A stretch of 28,678 nt of DNA, taken from Acrasis kona (Eukaryota; Heterolobosea; Eutetramitea; Acrasida; Acrasidae). Within the stretch, counting starts at the first letter, position 1; every line of letters begins with the position of its first letter. Position numbers and translations under genes: made by a program. This document shows, piece after piece, positions 17,713-26,843 of the stretch. The stretch is from assembly GCA_026419775.2 (NCBI GenBank), contig JAOPGA020001667.1, positions 1 through 28,678 on the forward strand, read 5' to 3'. The notes beneath the pieces are model-generated. The model searched no databases. It saw only the letters and a list, made by a program, of their open reading frames with translations, and was not told where the DNA came from.

Positions 17713-17718
17713 AATAAA
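17713..17718 (+). terminator. Poly(A) signal of the fucosyltransferase gene
   Basis: AATAAA 5 nt after the TAA stop. Confidence 0.6.
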
Positions 17719-17822
17719 AAACAAAACATTTGATAATAATCGATCGATCCAATCGAGCATTTACTTTTAATATTAACAATAAAAAAGTATTGTACAAATT
17801 TACTAACAAAATCAAAAAAAGT

Positions 17823-19545
17823 TCAGTCCCAAAACTGTCCACCTTCATCTTGGTTTGACCGTAAAATATCTCTCAAGTTGGGATCATTCTCTAATTCCGA
17901 ACCTATCAAGGAACTGTAAGCATCGTTATCGTTATCTTCCAAATCCAACAGCAAGGAATTCTGATCTGCATCAAGAATAAATGAGTAATCGTCCGTTTGA
18001 CTAGAAGGAGCCACTTGTTGGTTGTAACCTGATGGCGGATTGTTGTTGTTGACCTGATTGTGAGTGGTGCTCTGATTATTATTGTTCGGTTGACCCTGCT
18101 TGACATTATTTTGTAATTGAAGGTTACTAGTGTTGGGAACGTCTGGGAACTGATAGTCGGATAAATTGTACTTGAAGTTTGCATTGTGTTGGTTTTGCGA
18201 TTGTTGAGAATGTTGTTGTTGTTGTTGCTGTATTTGTTGTATTTGTTGTATTTGTTGAATGTTACTGGCAGTCGAAGATTGTTTTTGTTGCATGTTGATA
18301 ATGTCGTTGAGGGCTTGAGAGTCGTTGGCGCCTCCTGGTCCAGTGTATTGTCCGTATAAACTGTTGAATTGTGAGTGTGTGTTTGGGTTCATTAAAATGT
18401 TTGGTGCGGCGGTGTTCATGGTTGGGTTCTCTCCATTGTCGTTATTGTTGCTGTTGTTGGTGGTGGCATTGTTATTGTTCATCAACAAGCGGAAAGTGTC
18501 TGATCTTCGATGTTGCTGTTGGATCTGTCTCTGTAATTCTTGCATCTGCTGTTGTTGTGATTGTGTTTGTTGGAATTGGTTCTGTGGTTGATTCCTCTGC
18601 TGGTTTTGATTTAATGTTTGTTGCTGTTGCTGCTGCTGATTTGTCGGTTGGTTCAGGTTGAGCAGATTGTATATGAGGTTGACGTGACCTTGACCTTGAT
18701 TGGATCCACTTCCCATGGGAGCGTTGCTGGATAAAGTATTAATTGGTTGTTGGGTGGATGGGTTGGGCGACATCATCATTGGTGTTCCTTGCTGTTGTCT
18801 GTTGTTGACTATTTGTGCGTTATTTACAGGTTGATTGACACCCATTTGCTGTAATTGTTGCTGGCTCATTAGCGACGCTTGATCCTTGACCAAAGTGTTG
18901 AACATGTCTATTTGTGATTTTATCTGCAACCTTATATCATAGGAGTGAAAGAATTCTGGGTTCTGCTCCTCTAACTTTAGCCATACTTTGGAATGTAACA
19001 AATAGTTAACGGTAACAAAAACATACCTAATCTTATAACGTATTCCTCTACGTTATTTAATTGGGCAATAACCTCATCTTCTGTTAGATATTGAGTCAGA
19101 CACTTTTCAATCATGGCCTGAACTTCTCGAATCTGCTGTTGCGTGTATCTCCTTCTTTGTGGTACGGGTGTACTTTGAATGTTTTGCGGTAGATAATTTT
19201 GGATGGTGTTCTGATTATAATTATTGGGTAGGCTCACGTTCTGGAACATGGCAGAATTATTGTTGCCAGAAAGCATTGAACTCAGAGAGGTATTGTTGTT
19301 AATAGGTACACCATATTGGTGCTGGGGCATTGGGTTCTGCTACAATGATTGTTACAAGTGTTCAACATTAAAACTACATACAAACTGTTGATTAAATACA
19401 GGGTTTTGGTTCATTTGCGGAATGGTTGAAGGGGACAATAAGCTTGCATAATTTGGTTGGGGCGAGGTAGATTGGTCGAAGTTTATATTATGGTAGTTTC
19501 TGTTAGACTTCAAGGGTTAGGATTTTAGGGAGTATTATGTACCAT
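17823..19545 (-). CDS. Glutamine/asparagine-rich regulator with a plant-type conserved domain (TIGR01589-like), four exons
   Basis: Exons 19543-19545 (ATG only, least certain), 19382-19507, 19027-19339 and 17823-18985; introns 35, 42 and 41 nt; 534 residues, divisible by three. The conserved part (RRRYTQQQIREVQAMIEKCL, then QYLTEDEVI and VWLKLEEQNPEFFHSYDIRL) matches from memory the uncharacterised domain TIGR01589 (A_thal_3526), known mainly from plants. It spans the exon C/D junction, which confirms that intron. Glutamine- and asparagine-rich low-complexity sequence surrounds it, including an IQQ/polyQ run. The C-terminus is acidic and hydrophobic (DYSFILDADQNSLLLDLEDN), like a transcription activation domain. 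A nuclear coactivator-like role is inference. If the ATG-only exon is wrong, translation could begin at an internal Met about 31 codons later. Confidence 0.75.
18211..18262 (-). repeat. Polyglutamine / IQQ microsatellite
   Basis: Plus-strand TGTTGTTGTTGTTGTTGCTG followed by four TATTTGTTG-type 9-mers, coding for IQQ repeats and a Q run inside the regulator. Length is probably polymorphic. Confidence 0.7.
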
Positions 19546-20422
19546 ATTATATTAAATCCCTTAGTGTTGGGTTATGCAACAAGTGTTTTGGGGATAGCAA
19601 ACCTTCCAATGTTGCTTTTGTCTTTGATTGGTGATTTATTACAAAGTACCTCTTCGATAGAAAAGGTTAATTACTTCATTATTTCATTAAACTGGACGAC
19701 ACTTATTCTCTATTGATCTGATGACCATGGTTCTCCTATCGGTGAGTCTAGATGCTATCGTTTTTTTCAAATAAGTCTAAATACTTGTTATAGAAGAATA
19801 TTACAACGAGAGATCAAGGATTATACAGAATCACTGAGGTATAAAAAGCATAAGGGACGAAATCGACTATTAGAATCATCTGTTATGTGGCAAGGACATC
19901 AGGAGTCATGTTTCATTGGTCGTATCTCCGAACTCAACTAATAAAAGGTTTGGACATCAGCAAATAGCAAGGTGGAACTTAACATGCTTTTAAACATATG
20001 TTTATTAGGATAGACAAAGTTGCGATTATTGTTTAAAATAACTTTTTTAAAAAGCTTTTCGGTAAATCCAAATTTACTTGACATGTCTAACTTTATTGTT
20101 TCATAAGACTAAGAGGCGTGAGACGAGATGTGAAAATCAATGCTGACAAAGAAAGTTACACAAAAGTTGTTCAGATAATAAAGATGAAATAAAGAGTCTA
20201 TAGACACATAAGGTAAATTTACAGGGTTTACACGATCAATATAGTTCGCTTCATGATGTTCTTCTCTATTGCAATTAATAATAACAACAGAAGTAAAGTT
20301 ATCAATGTTTTTATTTGTTGTGTGCGATTAATATCGTGTCAGTTTGGTTTTCAAGTATTATTAAGAAGATTTTTGCAACCATACCAAAAAGGAGCTTTAC
20401 AAAAAAAGACTTTTGAAAAAAA
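19546..20422. other. Intergenic region with unresolved small open stretches
   Basis: No confirmed gene. On plus there is an open stretch of 49 codons (about 19792-19941) ending AACTAATAAAA, again a stop fused to AATAAA, with TTATAG as a possible acceptor and a good donor GTGAGT near 19741 after ATGACCATGGTTCTC. The donor and the downstream frame do not fit in phase, so I do not call a gene. The remainder is AT-rich and presumably contains the divergent promoters of the flanking genes. Confidence 0.3.
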
Positions 20423-21472
20423 ATGTCTGCATTCAGTAAGACCAGTCCATTCAAACAACAAAAACCTCCTACACCTACATCGAAGTTACCACCCCCACCA
20501 CCATCAAACCTCTCTTCACCAACACCTTCAGTTAAACCGCCCCCAATACCAAAAACACTAACTCCATCACCACCTGCAGTACCTACAACTTCGTCGATTC
20601 AAACAAAAAGCAATCCACCGTTACCCGATAAGACAAATCGAGGAGGAAATCAACTAACATCAATTCAGACAACCAATTTACCTCCTGCCCCCAAACGAAC
20701 CTCCTCAGGTTCTTCACTCCCACCAACACCAAACCTTAGGGAAGCACGTCTTCGACAACTTCAGGAGTCTGCAGAAAAATGGGTCTCTCACAGGAAGCAC
20801 TTGATAAGGTCCATGGATAATATGATTCTAAATTTAAATGATGTAAAAGAGAAGGGATTAATGGCCAGTGTTGGTGGTAGGACAGGTTCATTGGTTGGAC
20901 TTGGCATGATGACCGGCGGAGTTGTTTTAGCGCCGTTTACTCTTGGAGCATCTTTGCTGGCCGTGCCGGCTGGACTGGCAGTGACAGGTGTCGGAGTCGG
21001 AACCAGCGTTGGTGCTGTTGCGTATGAATGGAAGAATACAAGAGATAGTCTGAAGCAGATACAAGGTGAAATGGAAAAGGATGTAAAATATGCGGAACAA
21101 GTCATTCAGAACGCAACACTTTTGAGTAATTGTGACCCTGATTGTGATTCCAGGATATTAAATGTAAATGACTTCAACGTGAAAGCAATAAATTTCATTC
21201 TTGGTGTGAGTGGCAATCCGCATAAAACTGTCGAAGATAAATCTGGCGTGTCTTCTTCTACTATTAAATCGGGAGCCGTGTTTGGTGCAAAGGTTATTGT
21301 TGGGTTCAATCCGATTATCGGTGTTCCTCTTGACCTTATGTTGATAGCAGATGATATGGAGCAAATTGAAAAAAAGGAGCCTGCAAGTTTGGCAGCTGTT
21401 ATGGTTCCTGTATCAAGAGATTTAAAAAAACAATTAAAACAAGCTACAGAAGAAGTTGCAGAGAATGAATAA
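20423..21472 (+). CDS. Apolipoprotein-L-like membrane protein with proline-rich N-terminus
   Basis: 349 residues, no intron. Residues 1-105 are rich in Pro/Ser/Thr with PPPPP and PPLP motifs suited to SH3 or WW binding. A helical part follows (106-150), then a long small-residue hydrophobic hairpin (153-200) with VVLAPFTLGASLL, matching the APFT-G-SL core that is typical of the ApoL fold; a helical stretch (201-260); a second hydrophobic segment (283-310; GFNPIIGVPLDLMLIADD); and a basic/acidic amphipathic end like the C-terminus of APOL proteins. No signal peptide, so it is probably intracellular and acts on membranes, as most APOLs do. The assignment rests on pattern similarity recalled by eye, not a search. 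The stop codon lies inside AATAAA (21468-21473). Confidence 0.6.
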   Translation: MSAFSKTSPFKQQKPPTPTSKLPPPPPSNLSSPTPSVKPPPIPKTLTPSPPAVPTTSSIQTKSNPPLPDKTNRGGNQLTSIQTTNLPPAPKRTSSGSSLPPTPNLREARLRQLQESAEKWVSHRKHLIRSMDNMILNLNDVKEKGLMASVGGRTGSLVGLGMMTGGVVLAPFTLGASLLAVPAGLAVTGVGVGTSVGAVAYEWKNTRDSLKQIQGEMEKDVKYAEQVIQNATLLSNCDPDCDSRILNVNDFNVKAINFILGVSGNPHKTVEDKSGVSSSTIKSGAVFGAKVIVGFNPIIGVPLDLMLIADDMEQIEKKEPASLAAVMVPVSRDLKKQLKQATEEVAENE

Positions 21473-21473
21473 A
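21468..21473 (+). terminator. Poly(A) signal overlapping the ApoL-like stop
   Basis: GAATAAATA: the stop TAA is internal to AATAAA. Confidence 0.65.
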
Positions 21474-21619
21474 TAATTACAACAATTGTTTTATTGTTGA
21501 CTAAATAGTCTACCTAACAAAAATGTTTTATTGTTTGCTCATGTTTGTGTGTTGGTTGCATTCGCGGATAATGTTTTTGTAAAGTTAATCTAATTTTCTC
21601 AAAATTTTATGTGTAAGAT

Positions 21620-22443
21620 TTATTCGTTTTTGACCTTTTCATTTTTGCTAAAATCCAACTTGTAAAATGCCAAGTCCCCTGCAGCCACAATCATCAGATT
21701 ACCACGTGGTTTTTTTAAATCGAAAAGTGCATTTGTGTGTGCGTCAGTTCTGCCATGGTGACATAAACAAAATAGCAGTCGCGACTCTTGTATTCCTCCT
21801 CAATAGCGCCGTGCTACTCGATCATACCAAGGCCCAGGCATCTCGTCTGTTTGATTAACGGATTTCGCCGTGATCTGCTTGCTTCTATATCGAACAAAAA
21901 CACTAATAGGCCTTTTAGAATCACCAACAGGATCAAACTCCATGTACGCATCAACTACAATCTCATTGGTTGGTGAAATTGTAAAACTATGAAAGGAAGA
22001 ACGGTTATGATACGGAAGGATCTACAAGGTCTTCTTGTTCACCGGTGTCTTAATCTCACTCTGGGTGGCGACTATTCCTTTGATTTGTTGTTTCAACTCC
22101 AACATCTCGCGACCGTTAAGAATGTGGCAGAAATGTTGTCCCCAACTATTCCGTTAAGAATCTTGGCAAACATCTACCATACCTACGGCACTAATCCTGC
22201 TTCCGTTTGTTCTGCTTTATGAAATCCAAGTATTTATCTGTTTATAAAATTCTCATTCATATGATGTGATGAACCACTCCGGTTCAATTCCGGACTACAT
22301 TCTAATTGTTGGTTTATGGCAGATGCTTGGAGCATAATCCCCATCTTCTGATTAACGAAGAGATTCTGATTTAGTCTTTGGTTTCTTCTAAAGCACTGGT
22401 TAACGTGTGTAGTGCGAGACTCAGCCGTCCGAAAAGCGCTCAT
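21620..22443 (-). CDS. Unresolved multi-exon gene, function unknown
   Basis: Several coding-like blocks on minus, no single ORF. An ATG at 22443 opens 69 codons (RNQRLNQNLFVNQKMGIMLQ). Next is a Lys/Gln-rich block (HILNGREMLELKQQIKGIV), joined by a clean 39-nt intron (GTAGATCC...CATAG) to ISPTNEIVVDAYMEFDPVGD and VFVRYRSKQI. The final block (LMIVAAGDLAFYKLDFSKN) ends GAATAAATC, stop fused to poly(A) signal at 21619-21624. Between the last two blocks the frame is interrupted: either a 33-nt intron or two small indels. Upstream of the ATG an extra open stretch (22629-22461; PCNVPWDQPHLLTSVRIHEA) has no ATG and may be a further exon. I do not recognise the family. Confidence 0.45.
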
Positions 22444-22653
22444 GGTGTGTTAATTGTTTGGGGTCCCTGTACAGAGTAATCTTTGGTCTTCGTTATCTGC
22501 TTGAGCTTCGTGAATGCGAACTGACGTTAATAAGTGTGGTTGGTCCCAAGGAACGTTACAAGGTTGATCGACAATAATTTTCTCCAAACAACTTGAATTG
22601 ATTTGATTGAAAGAAGGTTTTAACGTTTATTGTGCATCACACTTAAAAGGGCC

Positions 22654-23298
22654 TTATACTCTGGGTTCATGAATAAAGGCCATGAAGGCTTGTTCCACTA
22701 ATATATTCCTCTTTGCGAATATAGGATTAGGAATGTTTGCTGAGAGTGTGATGCTGCGGTATGGGGAGAATGGACGAATTGTGTCTTTCACGTGGTGAAC
22801 CCATTCAGGAACCTCCTCAATTATGAGCGGTAAAGAAGTGGTGTTTCTTTTGATATGTAGCCTTGTTATTTGGTTAAATACTTGAACTCCTCGCTCTACT
22901 ATACATGCTTTGATCGCGTACTTTAGTTGATCCTCATCTTTTGGGTCCTTTAAATCCTTCCAGTGCCATTCTTTTATAGAGTAGTACCACCTCAACTCAT
23001 TATAGAATTTAATAAATGCTCCATGTATCAATAGCTCGCACATTACGTCGAGGGTGATGATAGGATCCTCACGAGAGTGATAATTTTTTTTAATCCACTT
23101 CTTCTTCTCGAGCGTAAGTTCATGAGGATACTCCATTGTTGCCATATTAAACGAATAAATTGGAAGATTTGGTTCTCGCCACCAGTCCGGGTCGTTTTCG
23201 TCACTCCACCTCTTTGATTGACTGGACGAGGATATTTTCCGTGCTTCATTCCCCACCTCTTTTCCTCTCCAAAAAAACTCATCCATTACATTTGCCAT
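22654..23298 (-). CDS. Hypothetical protein, 214 residues, Trp-rich
   Basis: Single ORF from ATG at 23298. No recognised family, no signal peptide or membrane helix. Soluble and rich in Trp, Lys and Glu, with dense aromatic stretches (DPDWWREPNLPIYSF; LRWYYSIKEWHWKDL) and a helical central part. AATAAA lies about 23 nt after the stop (22626-22631), supporting a real transcript. Codon use is like the neighbours. It could also be one exon of a longer gene together with the unresolved blocks downstream on the same strand. Confidence 0.6.
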   Translation of the reverse strand: MANVMDEFFWRGKEVGNEARKISSSSQSKRWSDENDPDWWREPNLPIYSFNMATMEYPHELTLEKKKWIKKNYHSREDPIITLDVMCELLIHGAFIKFYNELRWYYSIKEWHWKDLKDPKDEDQLKYAIKACIVERGVQVFNQITRLHIKRNTTSLPLIIEEVPEWVHHVKDTIRPFSPYRSITLSANIPNPIFAKRNILVEQAFMAFIHEPRV

Positions 23299-23322
23299 TG
23301 CCCTCAACAAGACTTAGTTGTT

Positions 23323-23692
23323 ATGCTGGGTGTTTTTTACAATGGAAATTATGAAAGACAACCATTGCATCAAAGGGTATACAAACTGTCAAATGCATGT
23401 CAATTGTCCTGTTCTTTCTCAAGAACCATTATGACGGAGGTAAGTACGGAATTAGAGATGAAGTGGCTCATGAATCAAAGAACATGAGAAAAGAAACGAA
23501 GCGCGGCTCTGAGGTACACTCAAGAGTGGATCAGAATTTTGGCCGATGCGGGTATGTTGCTTTTCTATTAATTAATTTACCATTATATGGGTGTGGGATA
23601 CACTTCTTTGCTACAAACCCAGCAATGTTTATTTATTACTTGAACATACCAATACCGAAAAATGATAAGAGAATACATTAGAATATTAATTG
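23323..23692 (+). other. Possible small gene or exon
   Basis: Two overlapping readings. An ATG at 23323 gives 42 codons up to a donor GAG|GTAAGT at 23442, with an acceptor AAAG 41 nt later and a further 24 codons. Alternatively an ATG at 23397 reads through the same sequence without splicing to 23681 (94 codons). The 41-nt donor-acceptor pair has the typical intron size here. No family recognised. Confidence 0.25.
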
Positions 23693-23802
23693 TACGCATT
23701 AAAGCAAAAAGTTGACATTGTTATTCTGGTATTCTTGACTCAACCTCTTGGGATCATATCCAAGCCATATTCATAATTAGATGTTCAAATCATATACTAA
23801 TA

Positions 23803-24725
23803 ATGGGTAACAGACAACAAACCGAAGACATAGATATTTGCTTTCCACCAAACGAAAGATTGGACGAATTAATTCAAAGCAATCAAAAGAATAGGATCGT
23901 CCAACTATGAAAATCATAACCTTCCCTTGAATTGGGTGAACAGCGGAGCTCACTCCCTCGCAAACGGTTTGCCAGAACCAGCCAAAGACATAAACATTCT
24001 ACTATTTCAGCACAAGGGTGTCCGGTTTTGGTCAGTTGATCAATACTTTGCTCTTTTTCAGAAGCTCAGCAGATATGGCGCAAACTGGACGCTCAAGCAA
24101 TACTGAAACATCTCATGGTAAGCTTATTCTAGTGTATAATTTGACTTTGAAAGGATAAATCAGAAATATCAAACAAAATTGTGATGACCAACATGAGTAA
24201 ATACTTTCAAGAGAAACATTACTTGGAGTGGGATGATCTTCCAGTTGCAGATCCCATTGGAAAGTTAAGAGAGATATTGGCCAAGAGGTTGACAGAAGTT
24301 CGAATGCTGAATAAAAATAACTATTTGTAATCACCAACTTGTCTATTTGTTCTTCAAATCACAGCTCTCATTATTACCTTTTGGTATTTAAAAGTAATTC
24401 TGCAACTATTAATCAACATCACTACAAGTCCTTCAAATAGTCTCCATCTCCACACTCCAAACGGTTCGATAGAGCTCGCTCTTTAGTTGAACAATTAGCT
24501 GAATCTTGGTTTGGGACGTGTGTAAACGTTTGAAAACTAATATCAGCCTTGTCAGGACGTCCATGTCTTGATTCATTCTGTTAATCATGCAAAAATTAAA
24601 CACATAAATGGCACAGATGATACATTCTCCCCATTCATTGTTCGATTTGAGGGTAGCGGTGGATACTTGTTCATTGAGAATCCCTTCTGCTGTAACGGAC
24701 CCGAAGTGTGGGTGGAAATGGTATA
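23803..24725 (+). CDS. Unresolved multi-exon gene, function unknown
   Basis: Coding blocks on plus joined by plausible tiny introns. The best parts: ATG at 23803 (MGNRQQTEDIDICFPP), a block ending KHLM at 24117, a 37-nt intron (GTAAGC...GAAAG, 24118-24154), an exon with KIVMTNMSKYFQEKHYLEWD and KLREILAKRLTEVRML, a 38-nt intron (GTAATC...CACAG, 24327-24364), and a last block with HVLIHSVNHAKIKHINGTDD and FIVRFEGSGGYLFIENPFCC, ending at a TAA at 24725. The connections before 24060 and around 24380-24560 are uncertain; a one-base loss near 24102 or an extra intron is needed. The protein looks soluble. I cannot name the family. If the breaks are real it is a pseudogene. Confidence 0.4.
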
Positions 24726-25157
24726 ATTCGTATATTATGAAGTTCCAATTCCTTTTTTGTTGTACTCTCTTACTCTACATCTTATTGTTGTGGCTAGATT
24801 TAATTGTCGGTCATGAGGCTATCAATTGCCCTTGAATATGTTTTTTGTATTTACCACAATAGTGCTGCCTTGGTTGAGTGCTGATGTGTTAGACGGCTTT
24901 CCAATCTTCAATTTTTGAGACAATAGCCTGAAACCGAGTCACGGCCAGTAAGTTCAAATCTGATGGGCGTACAAGCTGTTGTCAATAAAGAAAGTGAGCT
25001 ATGCTCGTCATGATTACAATAGCAGGAACATGGCGAATCGCTTTACGAATATTTTAATAAACAGAAGATTTGGACGTCAATTTTTTTATTTTTTCAAATG
25101 ACACCGGTATTGTCGAAATCACTAATTTGTGTACAATAATTTAATGATCATTTCCTT
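24726..25157. other. Spacer without confirmed gene
   Basis: Short open stretches only. A hydrophobic run (24743-24835) and the segment around 24865-24915 (LPWLSADVLDGFPIFNF) look coding-like but cannot be joined. Splice-like signals GTAAGT (24950) and ACAATAG occur. An AATAAA is present near 25003. An ATTAAA that may serve the Tctex1 gene on minus lies at 25140-25145. Confidence 0.3.
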
Positions 25158-25622
25158 TTAGTAATTGTATACACCAAATACTGTAACTACACAGTACAAA
25201 TCTTTCTGGAATGTTGTTAGCAGGTGTTGGTGAGTTACTTACATTCATAAACACGTCGCTGGCATAATTGTCACAATCGTCGTCCCAAAAACATCTACAA
25301 CCCATTCTATAAATTTTGTTAAGCGGTAATTATAGTTTGACATTTACTTCACTCCTTCCCCTCTATTCTCCATAACCACTACATTCACTATGAACTTGTA
25401 CCTTTCGTATTTCAACTCTGTGCACATATCTCGCACAAGATTGCTAATCTCTTTTGTGAGTTGTGCAGCTTGCTCTGTTTGATATTCAACGTGTGATAAT
25501 CTCTCTGTTAATACTTTATGTATCATCTTCTTTACATCCGCTGGTTTGAATTTATTTCTGAAATTAGGTCTTAGCTGAAACTGCTCTGGTAACTGTGAGT
25601 CTGTTGTTGCTGAAGACATCAT
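25158..25622 (-). CDS. Tctex1-domain dynein light chain (DYNLT2B/TCTEX1D2-like), three exons
   Basis: Exons 25348-25622, 25243-25306 and 25158-25205; introns 41 nt (GTAAAT...TATAG) and 37 nt (GTAAGT...TCCAG); 128 residues. Residues about 17-128 form a Tctex1 domain: LRPNFRNKFKPADVKKMI, then YERYKFIVNVVVMENRGEGV, MGCRCFWDDDCDNYASDVFM and the final strands YCVVTVFGVYNY. The C-terminal exons restore the family end precisely. TCTEX1D2-type chains belong to dynein-2, the retrograde intraflagellar motor, while other Tctex1 chains serve cytoplasmic dynein. The EGVK-M-CRCFWD signature favours the former, which would imply that the organism builds a flagellum at some stage. Two adjacent ATGs start the ORF; the first is used here. 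Confidence 0.9.
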
Positions 25623-25786
25623 TTGTAGGGCGCCTTTTGTTTAATTCAGTTGAGTTCACAATCATGGTCGAAAATGAATTCGCAAACACGATGAAGGAAT
25701 GAAAGACTGTCTAGTGCATAAAGCAGTTAGTGTAATGAGAGATTTAATAGTTGGGACAAGAATGGTTAATTGAAAATAAATTAATC

Positions 25787-25792
25787 TTTATT
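25787..25792 (-). terminator. Poly(A) signal touching the Hip stop
   Basis: Minus-strand CAGTGAATAAAG: AATAAA begins on the A of the TGA stop. Confidence 0.6.
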
Positions 25793-26843
25793 CACTGATT
25801 TTTCAAAAGTTGTGTAAATTTCATAAATATTCGAACAATTTTAGGATCGTTTTGGTACTTGATGAAAGCGGTTGCGTCCTTCGCAATCTAAAAATGTTGA
25901 CAGGATGTAAGATGTACTTTAACTTTACCTCGTTTATAGCAGTCATGATCTTCTGGTCAGAAAAAGCTTGCATCAATTCTTGATCCTTTGAAAATTGTTC
26001 GAATACTTTTGGCGACATCCAACCTAATTGATGAGTCTTGAATGAGAATTCTAAAATTACCTGGCATTTGAGATGATGTTGGAGACGACTTTGTAGAGCT
26101 TTGTGCTGCACTTTTTTTCTCTTCTTCCTCAATCAGCCCTTGAACCTTTGTTAATTCTTGAGAATATTCATCACTTCCTGTAATGACTTTAGCCATTTGA
26201 AGGTCCTTCTTTGCATTAGCATAGTTCTTCAACTCAAGATATATTCTGCCTCTGATGCCATAAGCTCTTCCAGCATCTTGGTGCAGTTGTAAATTTTTGA
26301 TGAGAATTCAACATACCTGGGTTAAGGGCTATGGCCTTGTCACAATCTCTCCTAGCGCTAAGATTTTTCTTCATGTAGAATAACGCTTCCGCTCTCCTGA
26401 TGAGCAATAATGAAGATTTACCTCCGGTGTTATATAACGCTTGACCGAACTTGATGGCTGCCTTTTTAAAATCCTTGTTGGACATTGCATCTATTCCTTG
26501 GTTTCGATATAGCTCTGATAGGTTCATCATCTCTTCTGTTACATCCGCCACCTGATCTCCCATTTCGTCCAAATATTTGTTTTCTAGTTTTTCATCTGGT
26601 ATGATATCTTGTTGAACTGATTTTGGGACTTCTTCTATTAGCTTTGTCTTCTTTGGAACATTTACCGATCCCATATCTTCAACGAGAAAGTCATAAAAAA
26701 AACTCAACTCAGGACTCAGCAGTACATCTGGTTTGCTTTTTACATACTACAAAACCAAGTTGAAATAATAATTTATTGTCACTTACTTGACAAAACTGTT
26801 CAAGTAGTTGTCGCTGATTGTCTGAGAGTTTGAAGTGATCCAT
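25792..26843 (-). CDS. st13: Hip / ST13, Hsp70-interacting co-chaperone, five exons
   Basis: Exons 26787-26843, 26317-26746, 26061-26276, 25929-26023 and 25792-25887; introns of 40, 40, 37 and 41 nt; total 297 residues, in frame. Order as in Hip: N-terminal dimerisation segment (residues about 1-45), acidic linker ending in the conserved EMGDQVADVTEEMM, three TPR repeats (SELYRNQGIDAMSNKDFKKA; SLLLIRRAEALFYMKKNLSA with RRDCDKAIALNPD; GRAYGIRGRIYLELKNYANA), a shortened charged region, and a C-terminal STI1/DP2 domain (FEQFSKDQELMQAFSDQKIM; FIKYQNDPKIVRIFMKF). The GGMP repeats and long charged helix of animal Hip are nearly gone, which explains the length below about 370. Hip stabilises ADP-bound Hsp70 in the cytosol. 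It is the only clear gene here that uses TGA. Confidence 0.92.

Noticed and set aside
19609-19716. A hydrophobic plus ORF beginning MLLLSLIGDLLQ
   Set aside because: Only 35 codons, no connection to a downstream exon in phase, and it lies in the promoter region of the Gln-rich gene.
24870-24965. tRNA-like A-box (TGGTTGAGTG) and B-box (GTTCAAATC) words
   Set aside because: No acceptor-stem pairing and poor T-stem pairing, so no cloverleaf forms.
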